Shown here: positions 52,297-64,000 of the stretch, one piece after another | Layout: every line of letters starts with the position of its first letter | How positions within the stretch are numbered: the stretch's first letter is position 1 | Assembly (NCBI GenBank): GCA_037833965.1 | Contig: AP031354.1 | Location: forward strand, 9,092,001-9,156,000 | DNA length: 64,000 bases | Reading direction: 5' to 3' | Origin: Marchantia polymorpha subsp. ruderalis | Taxonomy: Eukaryota > Streptophyta > Marchantiopsida > Marchantiales > Marchantiaceae | Made by a program: the position numbers and the translations under genes | The notes under the pieces: model-generated | Databases searched by the model: none | Seen by the model: the letters and a program-made list of their open reading frames with translations, nothing else | What the model was told of the DNA's origin: nothing

Positions 52297-55200
52297 TCAA
52301 TGGGTAGAGTATGCTATCTCTTGTAGTATGTTCAGAGTCTCCTTGTGAATCTATTTTCCACATTATCCACCAGGAGTAAAAGTCAGTACTGCATTCCATT
52401 TCATCGAGCAACTGTCTAGCATGTTTACAAAGATTTCAACGTTGTCACTCACCCATTCCAGTTGCTGCACAGTAACTCCGCCAGCAACATTCGTCTCATA
52501 CATTCCCGCCATTACCTGCAAAACAGATGCCATCCAGAACTATATAAACACATATAATTTACTCCAACGGAGATTCCTAGGTTTTAAAATAAAGAGCAAA
52601 GGCCTATTGAAGCTGATCGATGAGAGGAACTTATATAACGTAATTCCGTACTTCTTCAATTCATCAATTAGGTGGTGATTTATTACCTTATTCACAGTAT
52701 ACAGGAAAATCCCCGGTCGCACTGGGCGTGGTTCTGTGTCCTCTTCGTCGCTCCCTGCCTTCGATTTCTGTATATGAACAGCAATCCCTTGAAAATTGAG
52801 TGCACGAAGTTCTAAATCGTAAACCCCAGAGGGAGTAGTGGATCAGCCTTAAGATCAATTGAAACCTGGGTCAAAAAAATCCCTGAAATTTGGTACCAGA
52901 TAAAATCCGACAGCTAAGAAGGGCAATACATCTTCTATAAGCAGATGTGCATCAGAAGGCAAGAACAGGATGAAGCCTGCAGAAGCCACAACTTTGGTGA
53001 GAGAAGTCTTCATGAAGACAAGATAAAAGAATTAGAAAAGTACTCCCGAGTTCAGTTGGACTACCTTGTCAAAGTTGACGAATTTTTGGCGAGGAGTGAT
53101 GGATTCCTTAGTGGGAGGGGGAGCCTTCTCTTGACCCTCGTCTTTCCCACGCATAACATTCTCTATCCGAAGCCGTAAAAGGGGTCCTGGTCTTAAACCC
53201 ATAAGAGTGGACAGGAAAGTCACCTGCAGTAAAATCCCAGCAAAGGGAAAACCATCGTAAAGACCAAAATAACAACAAACTTCTTAAGAACTCAGAAACT
53301 GGCAGTGGTGGTCTAAACTGGGAGTATTTGTGCATTTCTCCCAGCAGGGAACTCAGGTTAATTCACCGAATTTGAACTAAAAGGCAGTTCGATGAGCAGG
53401 CTCTGACCTCAGTAAAAGGTAAGTTTTTGAAGCCTTTGTTATCATTCCGCTCATCCAATATACCACCACTCAATAAGCTTCGAGCCTCTTCTCTCACGAG
53501 TATTAACTTCGCTAGTAGCCTTCTGTCTTGTAACAATGGCTTTTCTTCCATAGACTGCCGTCAGAGAAAACAATGTCATATTTCACATGAGAGGGGAAAA
53601 AACATGGCTTCTTTCTTTGCAAGAAGTACTAATGAGTATTTTCCTTAGACTGAAACGAAATGTTTGCCTACGTTGACGATGCTATAAGTAGAAGAAGGAG
53701 AAGAAGTAAGAGGATATGTAAACAGAGCAGAAAGAGTCAAAGAAATAACAGCGCAGTGGGTCTCCCTTGTTACCATAATTAAGAAAAACGTGACCACTCC
53801 AAGACACCAAACTAATTTGCTAGGACTAGCAGAACTTCCAAAATATAAACCACGAATAGTCTCCCTGCTTAACAGTCTATAGTACAAGAAGATGGTTATT
53901 AGTGCTGGTCTAGATTGAAAATAGGTAGCTGAAAACATTCTCTACGATCAGCTTCACAATACTTACAGTGACAATATCATCTGCTTGGTTGGCTATTTCA
54001 TTAAGATTAGCTTCAGGAAGCACTATGTCGCCTCCACCTACGGTTTTGAAAGTTCCACCACCACCTGCGCACCGCCTCAAAATCTCTTGACGAGCATCTT
54101 TGTCGGGTGTTGTACAAAGCGTACCAACCACCTGGACCTGCATCAACGAAGAATATCCAAATGGGACTGGTGTAGACTTACTGGAACTTGGGAACGATGT
54201 AACATGCCGTTGCCGTATAAAATAGGTTCTTTCTATAAACATACACAGAAGCCGAGAAAAGGAAGATATGGAGGCGTGAGGACGCGATGTTGGATCACCA
54301 AAAAGGTTAAAGAACTCACTTGTGAGGGGAACTGATGAGAAAGTTGAGCTAAAACGGTCTCCTTTATAATGCCCAATAGCCGAACCTTCTGCAATACACA
54401 TGAACGGCAGCATAGAAGTTGATCAGTATGGTTCTTGTTCCCGATGGTGGAGGTTCAGTTTCCTTTTAAATCCATTTGCGCTGCCTTTGTTTGTCTAAAC
54501 TAGGTAGATGCCAAGACCGCACTATTCCAATCAATAAGGCTTTTGGATAATTGATTTTTCTAGATACGATCTCAGATTACGGTAACCAGCTCTAAGCATC
54601 TCTAAGCTCTTGGAACTTTTTGCTTGATATCCGAGTACGGTAGAGGTAGTACGTCATATTCTGAAAAAAGAATGAGTTGGTAGCCTGAGATCTTCTCAAT
54701 TCACCTGAGCATCTAGACACAACATAGTTATGGAAAAGGGAAGCCAAAGTTGTGGCAGAAATGCTCAAACAGCGACCTTATCATCTTTCTCTCTTTCTGA
54801 TTGCTCAATCATCCAGTCCAGCGCCATCAAAAAACTCCCCTCGAGCTTCTCCAGCTTCTGACCGACAGCGCCTGCTGCAGCCATTCTCACTGCTGCCTCC
54901 TCTTCTTCTTTTTCCATTCCTGCGATGTCTTCAAGCTGCAAGACGAAATCAAAGAGAGGAAAATAAAATTACGAAAGACTCATCTTCCCAACATCCACCA
55001 CAGGGCAGGCAACGAGACAGAAACTTACTTCTACTACAGCTTTGACCTTAATATTGACCAACCTTGATACACCTGAAGTTTTGTACAGACAAGTATCAAA
55101 CCTTCCACAAAATCTTTGGAAAATACTCAAACTTCCCACTTCGTCCTCAAAATCTATCTCGGAAGTTTAAGGTGTTCAAGCAGGTAGTTCTACTGTTGCC

Positions 55201-56418
55201 AATTGATTTATGACAAGATTCGTTCTGGGCTATTGAAGATGGTATTGTTTTGCTGTCTTTAGTTAAACCGGATGCTTAAGCATTCTAGCAACTGAGCGGG
55301 GTCCCCACTTACTACACCAGTGTGCAGATGCAGGAGACTGGCCCAGCAGGCTCGTCGAGTGACAAATGTTTTCAAACTGTTCAGACAATACCAACGTTTT
55401 AAAGTCACCAAATCGAAATATTCCCTTTGGTACCAATAGTTTATAGAAGATTCTGGGATTGTTTTGAAAATACTAGGCCTACGAGAAGTATCTGTTCTTT
55501 TCTGCTTGTGTAACTTGGAATGCCAACAGCACCTTGCAGAACAGAGGCAGTGGTAGAAAGCCTTTCAATGCTTGTTAGTGCAGCCCATCTATAAAGGAAA
55601 ATGAAGGCTTACCGAAATGGAACAAAAAGGAGGGAGTGCAACAGTCAGCCAGTTAATTAGTGGAATTCCTCTCGAACTTCTGGCAATTCAGCCGGCATTA
55701 ACTTTTCCGAATGAAATTATCGTCACAAGTACCATGCTTCCTCCTCAGACTTCGAATCAAGTAGTACTTTTTGACTAAATTGAGGTGATTAAAGTTTGTA
55801 AACGCATAAAGTGCTGCGCAGATAGTTTCTAGAGGCACTCTGTTTCAGAGAGAATTCAGAAATAAGTGAGAGAAATGTCGATGAAGTCTGGGCGCTCGGA
55901 TACTTAAATCGTGGAGCTATGGCAGTATGGCTAAGAACACTCGGAACGAAATTGTCTTGGCTGAATTAGCGAACCGCCACGCTCTTAAAAAACGGAATAT
56001 GAGCAGAGGAGAATACCAGTTCTGTCATCTCCTTCATCATAGCAATGACTTCCTCCCCGCCACGCATTAAAGCTTGATACAGCTTGTAGTCCACCTTCTC
56101 CTTCTTCTCGCCACCTTCCTTCGCTTCTGAAAACACAGCCTTTGCCTCGAATCTCCTGAGCACTTGCTGGCTCTTCATCGTGGCAGATTTGAACATTTCC
56201 ACAACCGACGTCGAACCCAACTTCGCAGACGTTGCAATTGTCTGGCATTTCGGCAGTCGGATGAAATCCAGCCCATTTAAGCTGCTCTTCTTCAAATTCG
56301 CACTACACGTGCAAGAAACAGGCGAAGCTCTCATGCTCGTCGCCCTCGCGGCAGTAGCAGCTGCCAAGCAATAGCCCCCCATTCCCTTCCAACGCAGAAT
56401 CCTGCTCCTGATATGCAC
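52297..56418 (-). CDS. Conserved plant protein of unknown function, probably plastid-targeted
   Basis: Ten exons join in frame to 496 residues: 56017-56418, 54777-54935, 54320-54388, 53967-54137, 53408-53554, 53065-53223, 52866-53007, 52687-52811, 52453-52515, 52297-52350. I do not recognise the family. The N-terminus, especially from the second ATG at 56380-56382 (MGGYCLAAATAARATSMRAS), looks like a plastid transit peptide. A charged helical region follows (MMKEMTELLEDIAGMEKEEE), then a Gly-rich stretch (RRCAGGGGTFKTVGGGD). A hydrophobic segment (GFILFLP ... FLAVGFYL) at about 380-406 could be a membrane helix. The C-terminus reads VMAGMYETNVAGGVTVQQLE, then IHKETLNILQEIAYSTH. Consistent phase through nine introns argues for a real gene. 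The intron 52812-52865 is only 54 bases, so that join is the least certain. The start is ambiguous between two in-frame ATGs. Confidence 0.72.
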
Positions 56419-57865
56419 CTCCTACTCGTCTGGAAATTCAATCCCACCCAGCCACCGCACAATTCAGCTACAACTCCTCCCAATTTGCGCAACAGGAAGA
56501 ATTTCAAATGTTCCCCGAACCCGGAGGAAGAGAACAACTGATTCCGAGGAGAGGATTCCAATTTGGACAATATACTGTAGGGTTTAAGTTGCCTGCCTTC
56601 TGTAAATTTAGAGAAGACAAAACGGAACAGAGATTCTGAGAATCTAGAGACAGATGCTTCTATCCTACTCTTTCAGTGACAAGGAGCATATTTCCTTATC
56701 CTGTCGGGGAGTAATGATGACGTCGTGTCCTTCCATCCCCTCCGTCGGGACATCCCAAGAGACGTATCTGGGGTTGCATCACTGTGCTCGCCGTTCGTCT
56801 AGAGCAAAAGCATGGTCCCTTCTCAGATTATGTATGCAGTCTTCAGTCCATGCGAAATTTGTCCACCAAGTAATCGAAGCTTATGCGTGGTCCAATTCTT
56901 GACTCTTCTGTGCCTGTTTGTATCTACCTCTTCGGGTGTGGATGTGGAGATTTCACTTCGAGCTGCACAGCTCTGGATACTGACTGGAAGGGCAGTCCAC
57001 TAAGTCAGCGGTGTACCGACGCTTCTGTACGAGGGGGATGCAAAATCCACGTATCGTTGAATATAATCGATTGTCCGATCATGTTCTGCTTTAGATATGG
57101 ACGAGTATGGTGCAAAGCATCCACGTTGCAGATTACTAGCCAGCAATCAATTGCACCCGCACAAGTTTGTCATCTGAATCCTTTGAAAGCAAAACCGCGA
57201 GATGCGGACCGGACCACTAATTTTGCACCAGAAAATGTCATCGGGCTCATGGTAAATTCACTCTCTTCCAATTTGAAACACGCATTGGAGTTCTCTCTCG
57301 TGTCGCCGGTCTGTGTAGAATTCATCAAGCTTCACATCACTCAAGCGTGTACCCACATTTGCGAGAAGCCAGTCGGGTAACGGAAAGGTCTAGTCTGCTC
57401 GAAGACCTTGAATTGGGATTGGAATTTCAACCATGTAACGTTGACAAAGGAAATCAAGCTCCATGAACAATCTCTAATGAACCCTGGTAAGACTACACCG
57501 CTAGAGCCAGGGTGGGTCACCTTCTACCTACCACTTCTCAATTCTCATGTCCTACATCTACGACTGCTAGCTACTTCGCCACAACGCGAGGATGAGCTCA
57601 AAGGTCATCCTTCTTGACAATCGTCTGCCGTGTCTTCAGACTAATTCTCTGAGCTTGCTGATGTTCTTGCACAACTCCCGCTTCATAGCTTCAATGGAAC
57701 TCGGAAACGGCTGACAGCGGCAGTATTGGTTGAAGCGCATGGATGATGAATGATGATAATGCCTCTGCTCGAAAGACTTTCCGAGCACAAAACTGACGAA
57801 GCCAAACTATTGTTTGGCCAAGGTTAAATATAATAGTGGAGTCCACGTGAATTTAAATCGAATTT
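56419..57865. other. Intergenic: upstream of the unnamed gene and 3' flank of aspartate kinase
   Basis: The left part is the promoter of the unnamed minus-strand gene and includes TAGGGTTT (telo-box, reverse form) at 56578-56585. The right part is the aspartate kinase 3' flank. Plus-strand open frames at 56883-57380 and 57408-57617 overlap others, have no motif and no plausible exon partners. The 165-codon one is Cys-rich but looks composition-driven. No further gene is called. Confidence 0.5.
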
Positions 57866-60800
57866 TTAGGCTTCTCCTTCGAAAAATACTCTGTGTAACG
57901 ACCTTACTAGTTCGACTGCCTCTTGATCGTCCACCACTATTGAAACATTCACCTGCAGGAAACATCGTGGATCAACGAGGTTATTAAGTTACAGACAATA
58001 CACCATTACCAGCTCCTGTGTTGCGTATACCAGTTGCCAGGGCTTTACCTACAACATTCAAAATTGCTTTTACATATTACTGGACCACCTTTTACGTGGT
58101 GAAATTAGGTGAAGGCACCACATGGATGCATGAGAGCATGCTCGAATGCTACGACACTCAAAGCATGTCAACGAAACACGACATACCTTCGAAGCACCCT
58201 GCGAGATCATCTGTGCATTGATTCCTTTCTTACGCATCACACCAAACGCCTGTCTCAACCGGTCCAACAGGTTCAACGACGTTAGTTGAGTGTAAATGGT
58301 GGGTGCCCTGATATTTGCTGAACTGAGATTCGCAGCAGTTTGAAAAATGTTTGAAGCTGGGGTGTGTAGAGTTTATATATCTCACCTTCTCCAAGATCGT
58401 GGAGAAGCATTGGTAGTTGCCGATGAGCGAAATTATGGATCTCTTTTGCACTAAATTCACCGTCGCAATACCTGACAGCTCATCCTGCAACCGCTGTAGT
58501 TCCTGCTGCGAAGTCAAGGATGCTAGTTTATCAGTGAGTATGTAGGTGTGTTCCGGTGACGGAGAGTGCTAACGCTGGCAAGAATCTCGGCAAACTTCCA
58601 ACAGACTAATTTCTAGCGGCTGTTTCTTCCTCAAAGCTGATCTCAACCACGATGCTCAGTATACACATTGCATGACAAACATGATACCCAGGCGCCAACG
58701 AAATGTTACTCACTTGCTCAATAAGTTCTCTTTCCCAAAGCTTGGACGGATCCAAAGTGAGCGAGATACTAACTTCACTAGTGGCTACGACATCTACAGA
58801 TATGCCATTCTCGGCAAATACAGAGAAGACCTGCAACACAAATAAAAAGTTCCAAATATCAGATACAATCAGATATTTGAACTTTCAAAAAAAAAACCAA
58901 AGCGCGTGTTTTGATATTGAGGGACTAATACTCCACGCACGGTATCTGTGTCTAGAAAAACAACAGTAGCGTAGATGGCAAATGAAATAACGGACAGAGA
59001 TAGGGAGTTGCGACGAACTCAATAATGATGACCTACCTTGGAGAGAAATCCGTACTGACCAAGCATTCGGGTGCTCACAATGTCCAACATAGTCACACTC
59101 TTCTTCAACACTATGCTTGTCAATTGCGCCTACGTACAATAAACAAGGCCTATTTAGTATGTTTGAACTCGTTTAACACCCGCATATGGTCAATGAACAT
59201 ACTAAGACGATAATAAGCATCACCAAGAAGGTTCAAACCTTTTACAGCTTTTTCTACGAATGAAAGGTTCGTCTACGACGATATGATTGACCCAAAGTTT
59301 TCATTGCTGCTATCCCAGCGTTCACGAGGACAAGGACACACAAGTCCTTATCCTTGTGAGAAGTACATACCTCGGACAAATCTCTTGCTTTGCTGATGAT
59401 GGTACCCGGGGCCTTGGGGTTGTAGGAGTTCTTCACTCTTACGGGGATATCACCTTCTCTGGCAGGTCTCATGGACTGAGGATGTAAAACCTGAGACAAG
59501 GGGGATAAATTGCCAGCGAATTGTAAGGGGGATAAAGCTTAGTTGGAGTAGAAGGTTGAAACCGTAGACGGGCAAGAAACAGTATCAGAGTATCTGCTCT
59601 TTCTTTACCATCCGTACCGGGATTCAGATTGCCATAGCTACCGTACCTGAGCACCAAAATATGAGAGTTCTGCTGCTTCATCAAAAGTCAACTCCTTCAC
59701 TGCAATTGCGCCCTTGTGAATATTTGGATCACAAGTCAACACACCATCGACGTCCTTCCAGACCTGTGTTCAAAAACTGAGTATCAGGAATGATCATTCA
59801 GCAGGCTACGAGGATCCAATGGAACTTGCATCCATATCAACTCTTAACGTACCTGGATTTCTCTCAATTTGCAAGCTTTTCCCAAGGCAGTGGCAGTAAG
59901 ATCACTTCCTCCTCTGCCAAGGGTTGTGATACGTCCAGTCTTGATACCCTGTTCAAAAGAAAACCACCAACAACGATTTAAGTTTTATTTTTATTTATAA
60001 TTTTTACAGCATCACAAGGCTCACAAATATTGATGACACAACGGAAGACAAACGACTTGGTTCGACTCTTTACCTTCCCTAGAAACCCTGTGACAATTGG
60101 GATTGCAGGATTCTTGGCGTAGTCATCAGCTAAAACTTGTCCAACTTTGGGGTAAGTTTCTTCAAGAATCTCTGCATTCGAAAACTCGTCTGTGGTGATG
60201 AAGCCAATTTCGAAAGCGTCATACTGCAGCAAGGTTCAGAAACATATGAAATTCCAATGCATATGAAGATAAGTCTCTGTGAAATTTCACTCCTATTCCA
60301 ACGGTTCCCATAATCATGTGTGCCATTACAGAAGTATTTCCCAAAAGTGACATATACTACTGTAATTCGCAACTTCAAGTGATACATGACATCTTCTCTC
60401 TTGTCATTGGAGTGCTTCAGCAAGATGTATGTAACCATTGAACAAGTTCTAGTACTTTCGACGATGTCGGTACTTTGAGTCGAAGGCAAAAAAGTCAGAA
60501 AAGGCACGACTTGAAAAGACCTCATTTGATCCGACTGATTAAGACTCGAACCACCTATCCTTCACACTAGCAAAACTTTTACAACGTTAAATATGTTACA
60601 TTTTTTTACCTGTCTTGCCTTCACACCCATTTTATTTAGATAAGCAGCAAAAATACGAGTAGATAAGCGCTCGCCAAAAGAGACCAGGTAATCTCGCGTG
60701 CGCAGGGTCAGCTCTTTAATCATAGCTATTCCAGTAAGTAGCTGCTCTAGCTCCTCAAGCAAACCTGTCGAAAGAAAAGAAGAGAGAAAACCAAGTACGA

Positions 60801-61769
60801 CTCAGTGGCACTCAAATATGGAAATCCACAGACCTGCACTCCAGGAACGAAAAAACTCCGTCTCAATTTGACGTTATCATTCCACACAAGTAAAAGTCAC
60901 TCACCATTGACTAGATCTTCACTGAGCTCGAGTTTCTGACAAGTTCTGCAATCAAATCGACTCATCAGACTTGTAGTGGTAACATTTATACGACAAGATT
61001 GAAATCGATACATTCAATAGAAGCAATAAGTTGCATGCGTTCAAGTCGAAGCAGAAATAACTTACTCTCTGTGCAACTCCTTGATGACGCCCAGCTCACT
61101 GATAAGGCAGGACTTCCCAGGCCCACAATTTACAGCAGACTCTCCGGCCTGCTCAAAACGCATTCAAACAGCTCATTCAGCATCTGTGCATCCGGAGCAC
61201 ATAATTCAAAATTCTCTCAAATTCACATTCCCAGCCACCATTCCCTTGCCCATGAACAATCCCCCGAGACAATGCCGACCGAATGTTTTCGCGCCTGATG
61301 TTAAGGATCCAACCTTGAGAAGATTGTTGGTGGTCTTTCCCATTGCCGACAGAACGATGATCGGTCTCTCCTCAGGGAAGCTCAGAATGACGTTGGCGAC
61401 CTCTCGCATCCTCTCGGCCGAAGCCACAGAGGATCCTCCGAATTTCATCACGGTGGTGAGCAGAGTCTCGGCGCTGACATCTCTCTCCCGGACCTTCTCC
61501 GCCACTCCCACGGACGCACCATTTTGGCATCTCACTCCGCCCGTCCTGCGACGAGAAACGATCGACGCAGGCAGCACGGCATTGCTCGAGGCAATGCGGA
61601 GGTCAGAGAAGAGCGCCGACGAAGAAAAAGCCCATCGGGGGCTCGAGGCCTGCAATCTCCTCTGCCCATCGGAGACAGAACGGGCAGCGGCTGACGACTC
61701 AAATTTGGCATTGGCTGCTGCGAGCGATGCAGAATGCGCCAGAGACGACGAGCACAAGGCAGCCGCCAT
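57866..61769 (-). CDS. Monofunctional aspartate kinase, plastid precursor
   Basis: Thirteen exons join in frame to 564 residues: 61314-61769, 61066-61148, 60905-60945, 60610-60764, 60074-60223, 59853-59948, 59647-59763, 59371-59490, 59037-59129, 58714-58830, 58386-58502, 58187-58249, 57866-57952. The enzyme phosphorylates aspartate, the first step to lysine, threonine and methionine in plastids. A Ser/Ala-rich transit peptide of roughly 90 residues precedes the kinase signature KFGGSSVAS at about 109-117. [17 protein letters not shown] and [15 protein letters not shown] (near 304-318) are conserved catalytic blocks. Two C-terminal ACT domains follow from about 420 ([20 protein letters not shown], then [19 protein letters not shown]). 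These bind lysine, with S-adenosylmethionine in some plant isoforms, for feedback control. There is no homoserine dehydrogenase domain, so this is the AK-LYS type. The acceptor at 58503 is a tandem CAGCAG. The gene looks intact. Confidence 0.95.
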
Positions 61770-62480
61770 GGTCGAACTCTAGGCGCGGGCCAGATGAAAA
61801 CGGAATGAAACGAAATGCGATGCTACGAGGCGAGATGTCGTCGGATCGGAAGAGCAAGAATCACAGCGAGCGAGAGAGGAAACAAGAAAGCGAGGGAGCG
61901 AGCGAGCGAGCGAGAGACAGCACCCTCGCGTCGCGTCGCGTCGATGCGGAAGCAGAAAAAGAAGAATCGAGGAGAGAGGGAACCGTCTATTGAACGCTCG
62001 GATCGAGGCGCACTTGCGCCGAGGCCTGCACTCGAAAAGCGAACCAGATATGCCGCGACGCACGTCGATGGGCACAAATCGCACGGGGCCGATCGAAATG
62101 AATGATGCTGAGGCCCGAGCCTCCGGACGCCCTACGTTCCGCACTTTCGTCCTTCTTCGTCGTCGTCTGCAGCCGCCATAATGTCTGCTGCTGCGCTCTG
62201 ACTCTCTCCGGGCCCCACCGCCTCCGGACGCACGGTTGGCCGGACGGACAGACGGACGGACGGACGGACGGCCGGATCGATCGATGCGAGCCTGTTCCTG
62301 CAGATTCCAGGATCCCCTTTCCCCTTTTCGCAGAAGAACCCTCCCCCGCCTTCGCGGGGCCGCGGCCCGTGTGCTGCACAGTTTGTCCAACTGGGCGCGA
62401 CCGCCGGTTGTCGTTTTCTCTCTTTTCCCATCCGGTTTGCACCCACCGTAGGGTCTGGCGCGCCCTTCCATCGTAGGCTG
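61770..62480 (-). promoter_or_regulatory. Aspartate kinase upstream region, CpG-rich
   Basis: The sequence before the start codon is strongly GC- and CpG-rich. It carries a GAGC tetranucleotide run at about 61890-61915 and a GGAC run at 62243-62272. Long overlapping open frames on both strands (for example minus 61779-62471, Arg-rich) are typical products of CpG-rich DNA and match no family. This is best read as promoter and 5' UTR. Composition falls sharply at about 62480. Confidence 0.55.
62243..62272. repeat. GGAC tetranucleotide microsatellite
   Basis: Tandem GGAC/GGAC units with one GACA variant, bounded by GGCCGG on both sides, lie about 480 bases upstream of the aspartate kinase start. 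The following GATCGATCGATG continues a four-base periodicity. Confidence 0.85.
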
Positions 62481-62862
62481 CGTTGCGCATTATCTTATTA
62501 TAAAAATAAGCTTGAGTCCATAGTTCCGTATATATATATATATATATAGTATATATTACAAAAAGTCATTGCTGAAATTTTACTTCAATAATACCTTGAC
62601 CCTCCTTTCACTCCCGCCATTCCTGAATGTCGCATGTGACACGGATTTCGAAGCGGTTCGATTCTCCATACGATATTCTACACCGTGCTACATGTGTAAC
62701 CAGTAATTATCATGATATACTAGAAACATTCTTAATCTATTGACAAAGTACCCATAGGTCACATTAAACACCCACCCTTATAATAATTAACAAGCTTGAG
62801 TTTTTTACAACAAAGTATGAAATGAGTTTGTATCCATTCTCGTTCACCGTTCCAACCGTAGC

Positions 62863-62897
<35 letters not shown>

Positions 62898-64000
62898 ATA
62901 ATTTCGATATACAAAATCAATAATATGTATCACATAAATATAATAAAATAATAATCAAAAAATAAATTTAGAAATTAAACGGAGAATCTAATCAATATTG
63001 AAAAAGTTAATGACAGTGTTTTAAATCTCCTTGTAAGGACGTAAATTCCAGTCGGGGAAAGATTGGGATTGTTGTAATAGTTCTTGTGCTGCTAGCTATG
63101 GGAGTTGCAAGCTAAACAATTCTAACCGAAGCACCTTAGAATTACTATGGGCAGTGGCCATGAAAAAATGGTTTTTCATCTTTGACCACGTCGATGGGCC
63201 AAGGACGAGGCGCGAGATATTTCTGTCATCGTGATGATGCCTGACACCTGTGGGTCTCCCCTTCGCGACCCTTTCCGCTCCGATCCCGGCGACGATCAGA
63301 GCGGAAAGGGCGACCATTCTGCGGGTTCAGATGTGCTGACATCATCGACGGCAGTTCTCGAGGACTAAGTCCCGATCGTCAAACAAATCGTACATTAAGT
63401 CCATAGAGTCAAACAAAAGCCATCTCATGTATGCAAATAAATTCATTCTCGTGGGATTCATTGAAAGATCGATCTCTACAACAGGAGCATGGCAGGGCCT
63501 TATACGTCAATCATCAGAACACGGGTATTGGGCAATCTCTATGCCCGGCACGCGTGGTTTGCTAAATGGAAGTGACGAGTGATCATCGACGACTCGACTT
63601 TGCATATGCTGCAGCGGCAGCGTGTCTCTTAACAGCCAATAAATATATTACAGAAAATTTTGAAGAAATTCTAAGATACAGGTGAGATACATACTCCTAT
63701 TACCAAACAAACAATCGTCTAACCTCCTCTTCAGGCGCTTCCCTTTCATTTTCGAGGTAACAAGTTGTGCAGCTTCGGCCGTCCTTTCCTTTGTCGCACT
63801 ATGAAGTCTTCCTACCTTCTTTGCAAATTATTAAGTTGACTTCGATATCGTAAGAAAAGGGAAAATAAATCTACAAGGGACAGTTAGCTCGTGCAAGGAA
63901 GAGATGGGAGACGCTTGTGTCGAAGCAAGATCTTCCATCCGGCAATATTATGTAGAATTGCAGTCCGAATGGTATGATCTTGGATTTAGAAGGGATGTAT
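62481..64000. other. Right flank with simple repeats and no supported gene
   Basis: The region starts AT-rich with TA dinucleotide runs at about 62530-62548 and 62862-62897. It becomes balanced near 63050-63600. A 73-codon minus-strand ATG frame at 63096-63317 (MVALSALIVAGIGAERVAKG) begins with a short hydrophobic stretch but has no recognised family and includes a strong inverted repeat. It is not called as a gene. Confidence 0.5.
63269..63310. repeat. 12-bp perfect inverted repeat with structured loop
   Basis: CCCTTTCCGCTC at 63269-63280 is matched by its reverse complement at 63299-63310. The 18-base loop holds two GATC words that can pair, so the full hairpin has about 16 pairs with one mismatch. 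It is much more GC-rich than its surroundings. Confidence 0.85.

Noticed and set aside
56883..57380. 165-codon plus-strand Cys-rich frame
   Set aside because: No signal peptide or regular Cys spacing, no family match, and it lies between two minus-strand genes with several competing frames.
61779..62471. 230-codon Arg-rich minus-strand frame upstream of aspartate kinase
   Set aside because: CpG-rich promoter DNA gives long frames on both strands here; residues are low-complexity Arg/Ser and no motif is present.

Overview
The window is nuclear DNA of a land plant. It shows plant-type split genes with GT-AG introns of about 50-900 bases, plastid-targeted photosynthesis proteins, and a decayed plant chromovirus. 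Gene bodies and promoters are moderately GC-rich, while intergenic blocks are extremely AT-rich and full of stop codons. I infer a bryophyte-like plant, possibly a moss, but this rests on general character and not on a marker I can name. No bacterial operon, CRISPR array, rRNA or tRNA was seen.

Seven protein genes could be spliced by hand. For every one the exon phases close in frame from ATG to stop. On the minus strand: a plastid M41-like membrane protein of the VIR3/FtsH-related family (1476-4632) and photosystem I subunit PsaK (5687-6483). On the plus strand: a CPL1-type RNA polymerase II CTD phosphatase with two double-stranded RNA-binding domains (24404-32707), a CPP1/CDF1-type J-like plastid membrane protein (34508-36642), and a PHO1 phosphate exporter with SPX and EXS domains (38593-45438). 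On the minus strand again: a conserved plant protein I cannot name (52297-56418) and a monofunctional aspartate kinase (57866-61769).

Between these lie: an apparently empty left flank (1-1475); AT-rich gene-free DNA (about 7040-8600 and 11870-19990); a more balanced but gene-less stretch (8600-11870) with a possible copia remnant; the long GC-rich upstream region of the phosphatase gene (21540-24403); an AT-rich block holding a dead Ty3/gypsy chromovirus (about 48600-51540); and a gene-poor right flank with simple repeats (62480-64000).

The genes do not form one pathway. Five of seven encode proteins predicted or known to act in plastids (M41-like protein, PsaK, CPP1, aspartate kinase, and probably the unnamed protein). 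The other two act in the nucleus (CTD phosphatase) and in endomembranes (PHO1). The points most worth checking are possible translational control of PHO1 by upstream ORFs, one of which overlaps the start codon; a candidate frame-breaking cassette exon in the CTD phosphatase gene; an M41-like zinc site kept without an ATPase domain; and several perfect inverted repeats. I found no clear sign of an undescribed multi-gene system.
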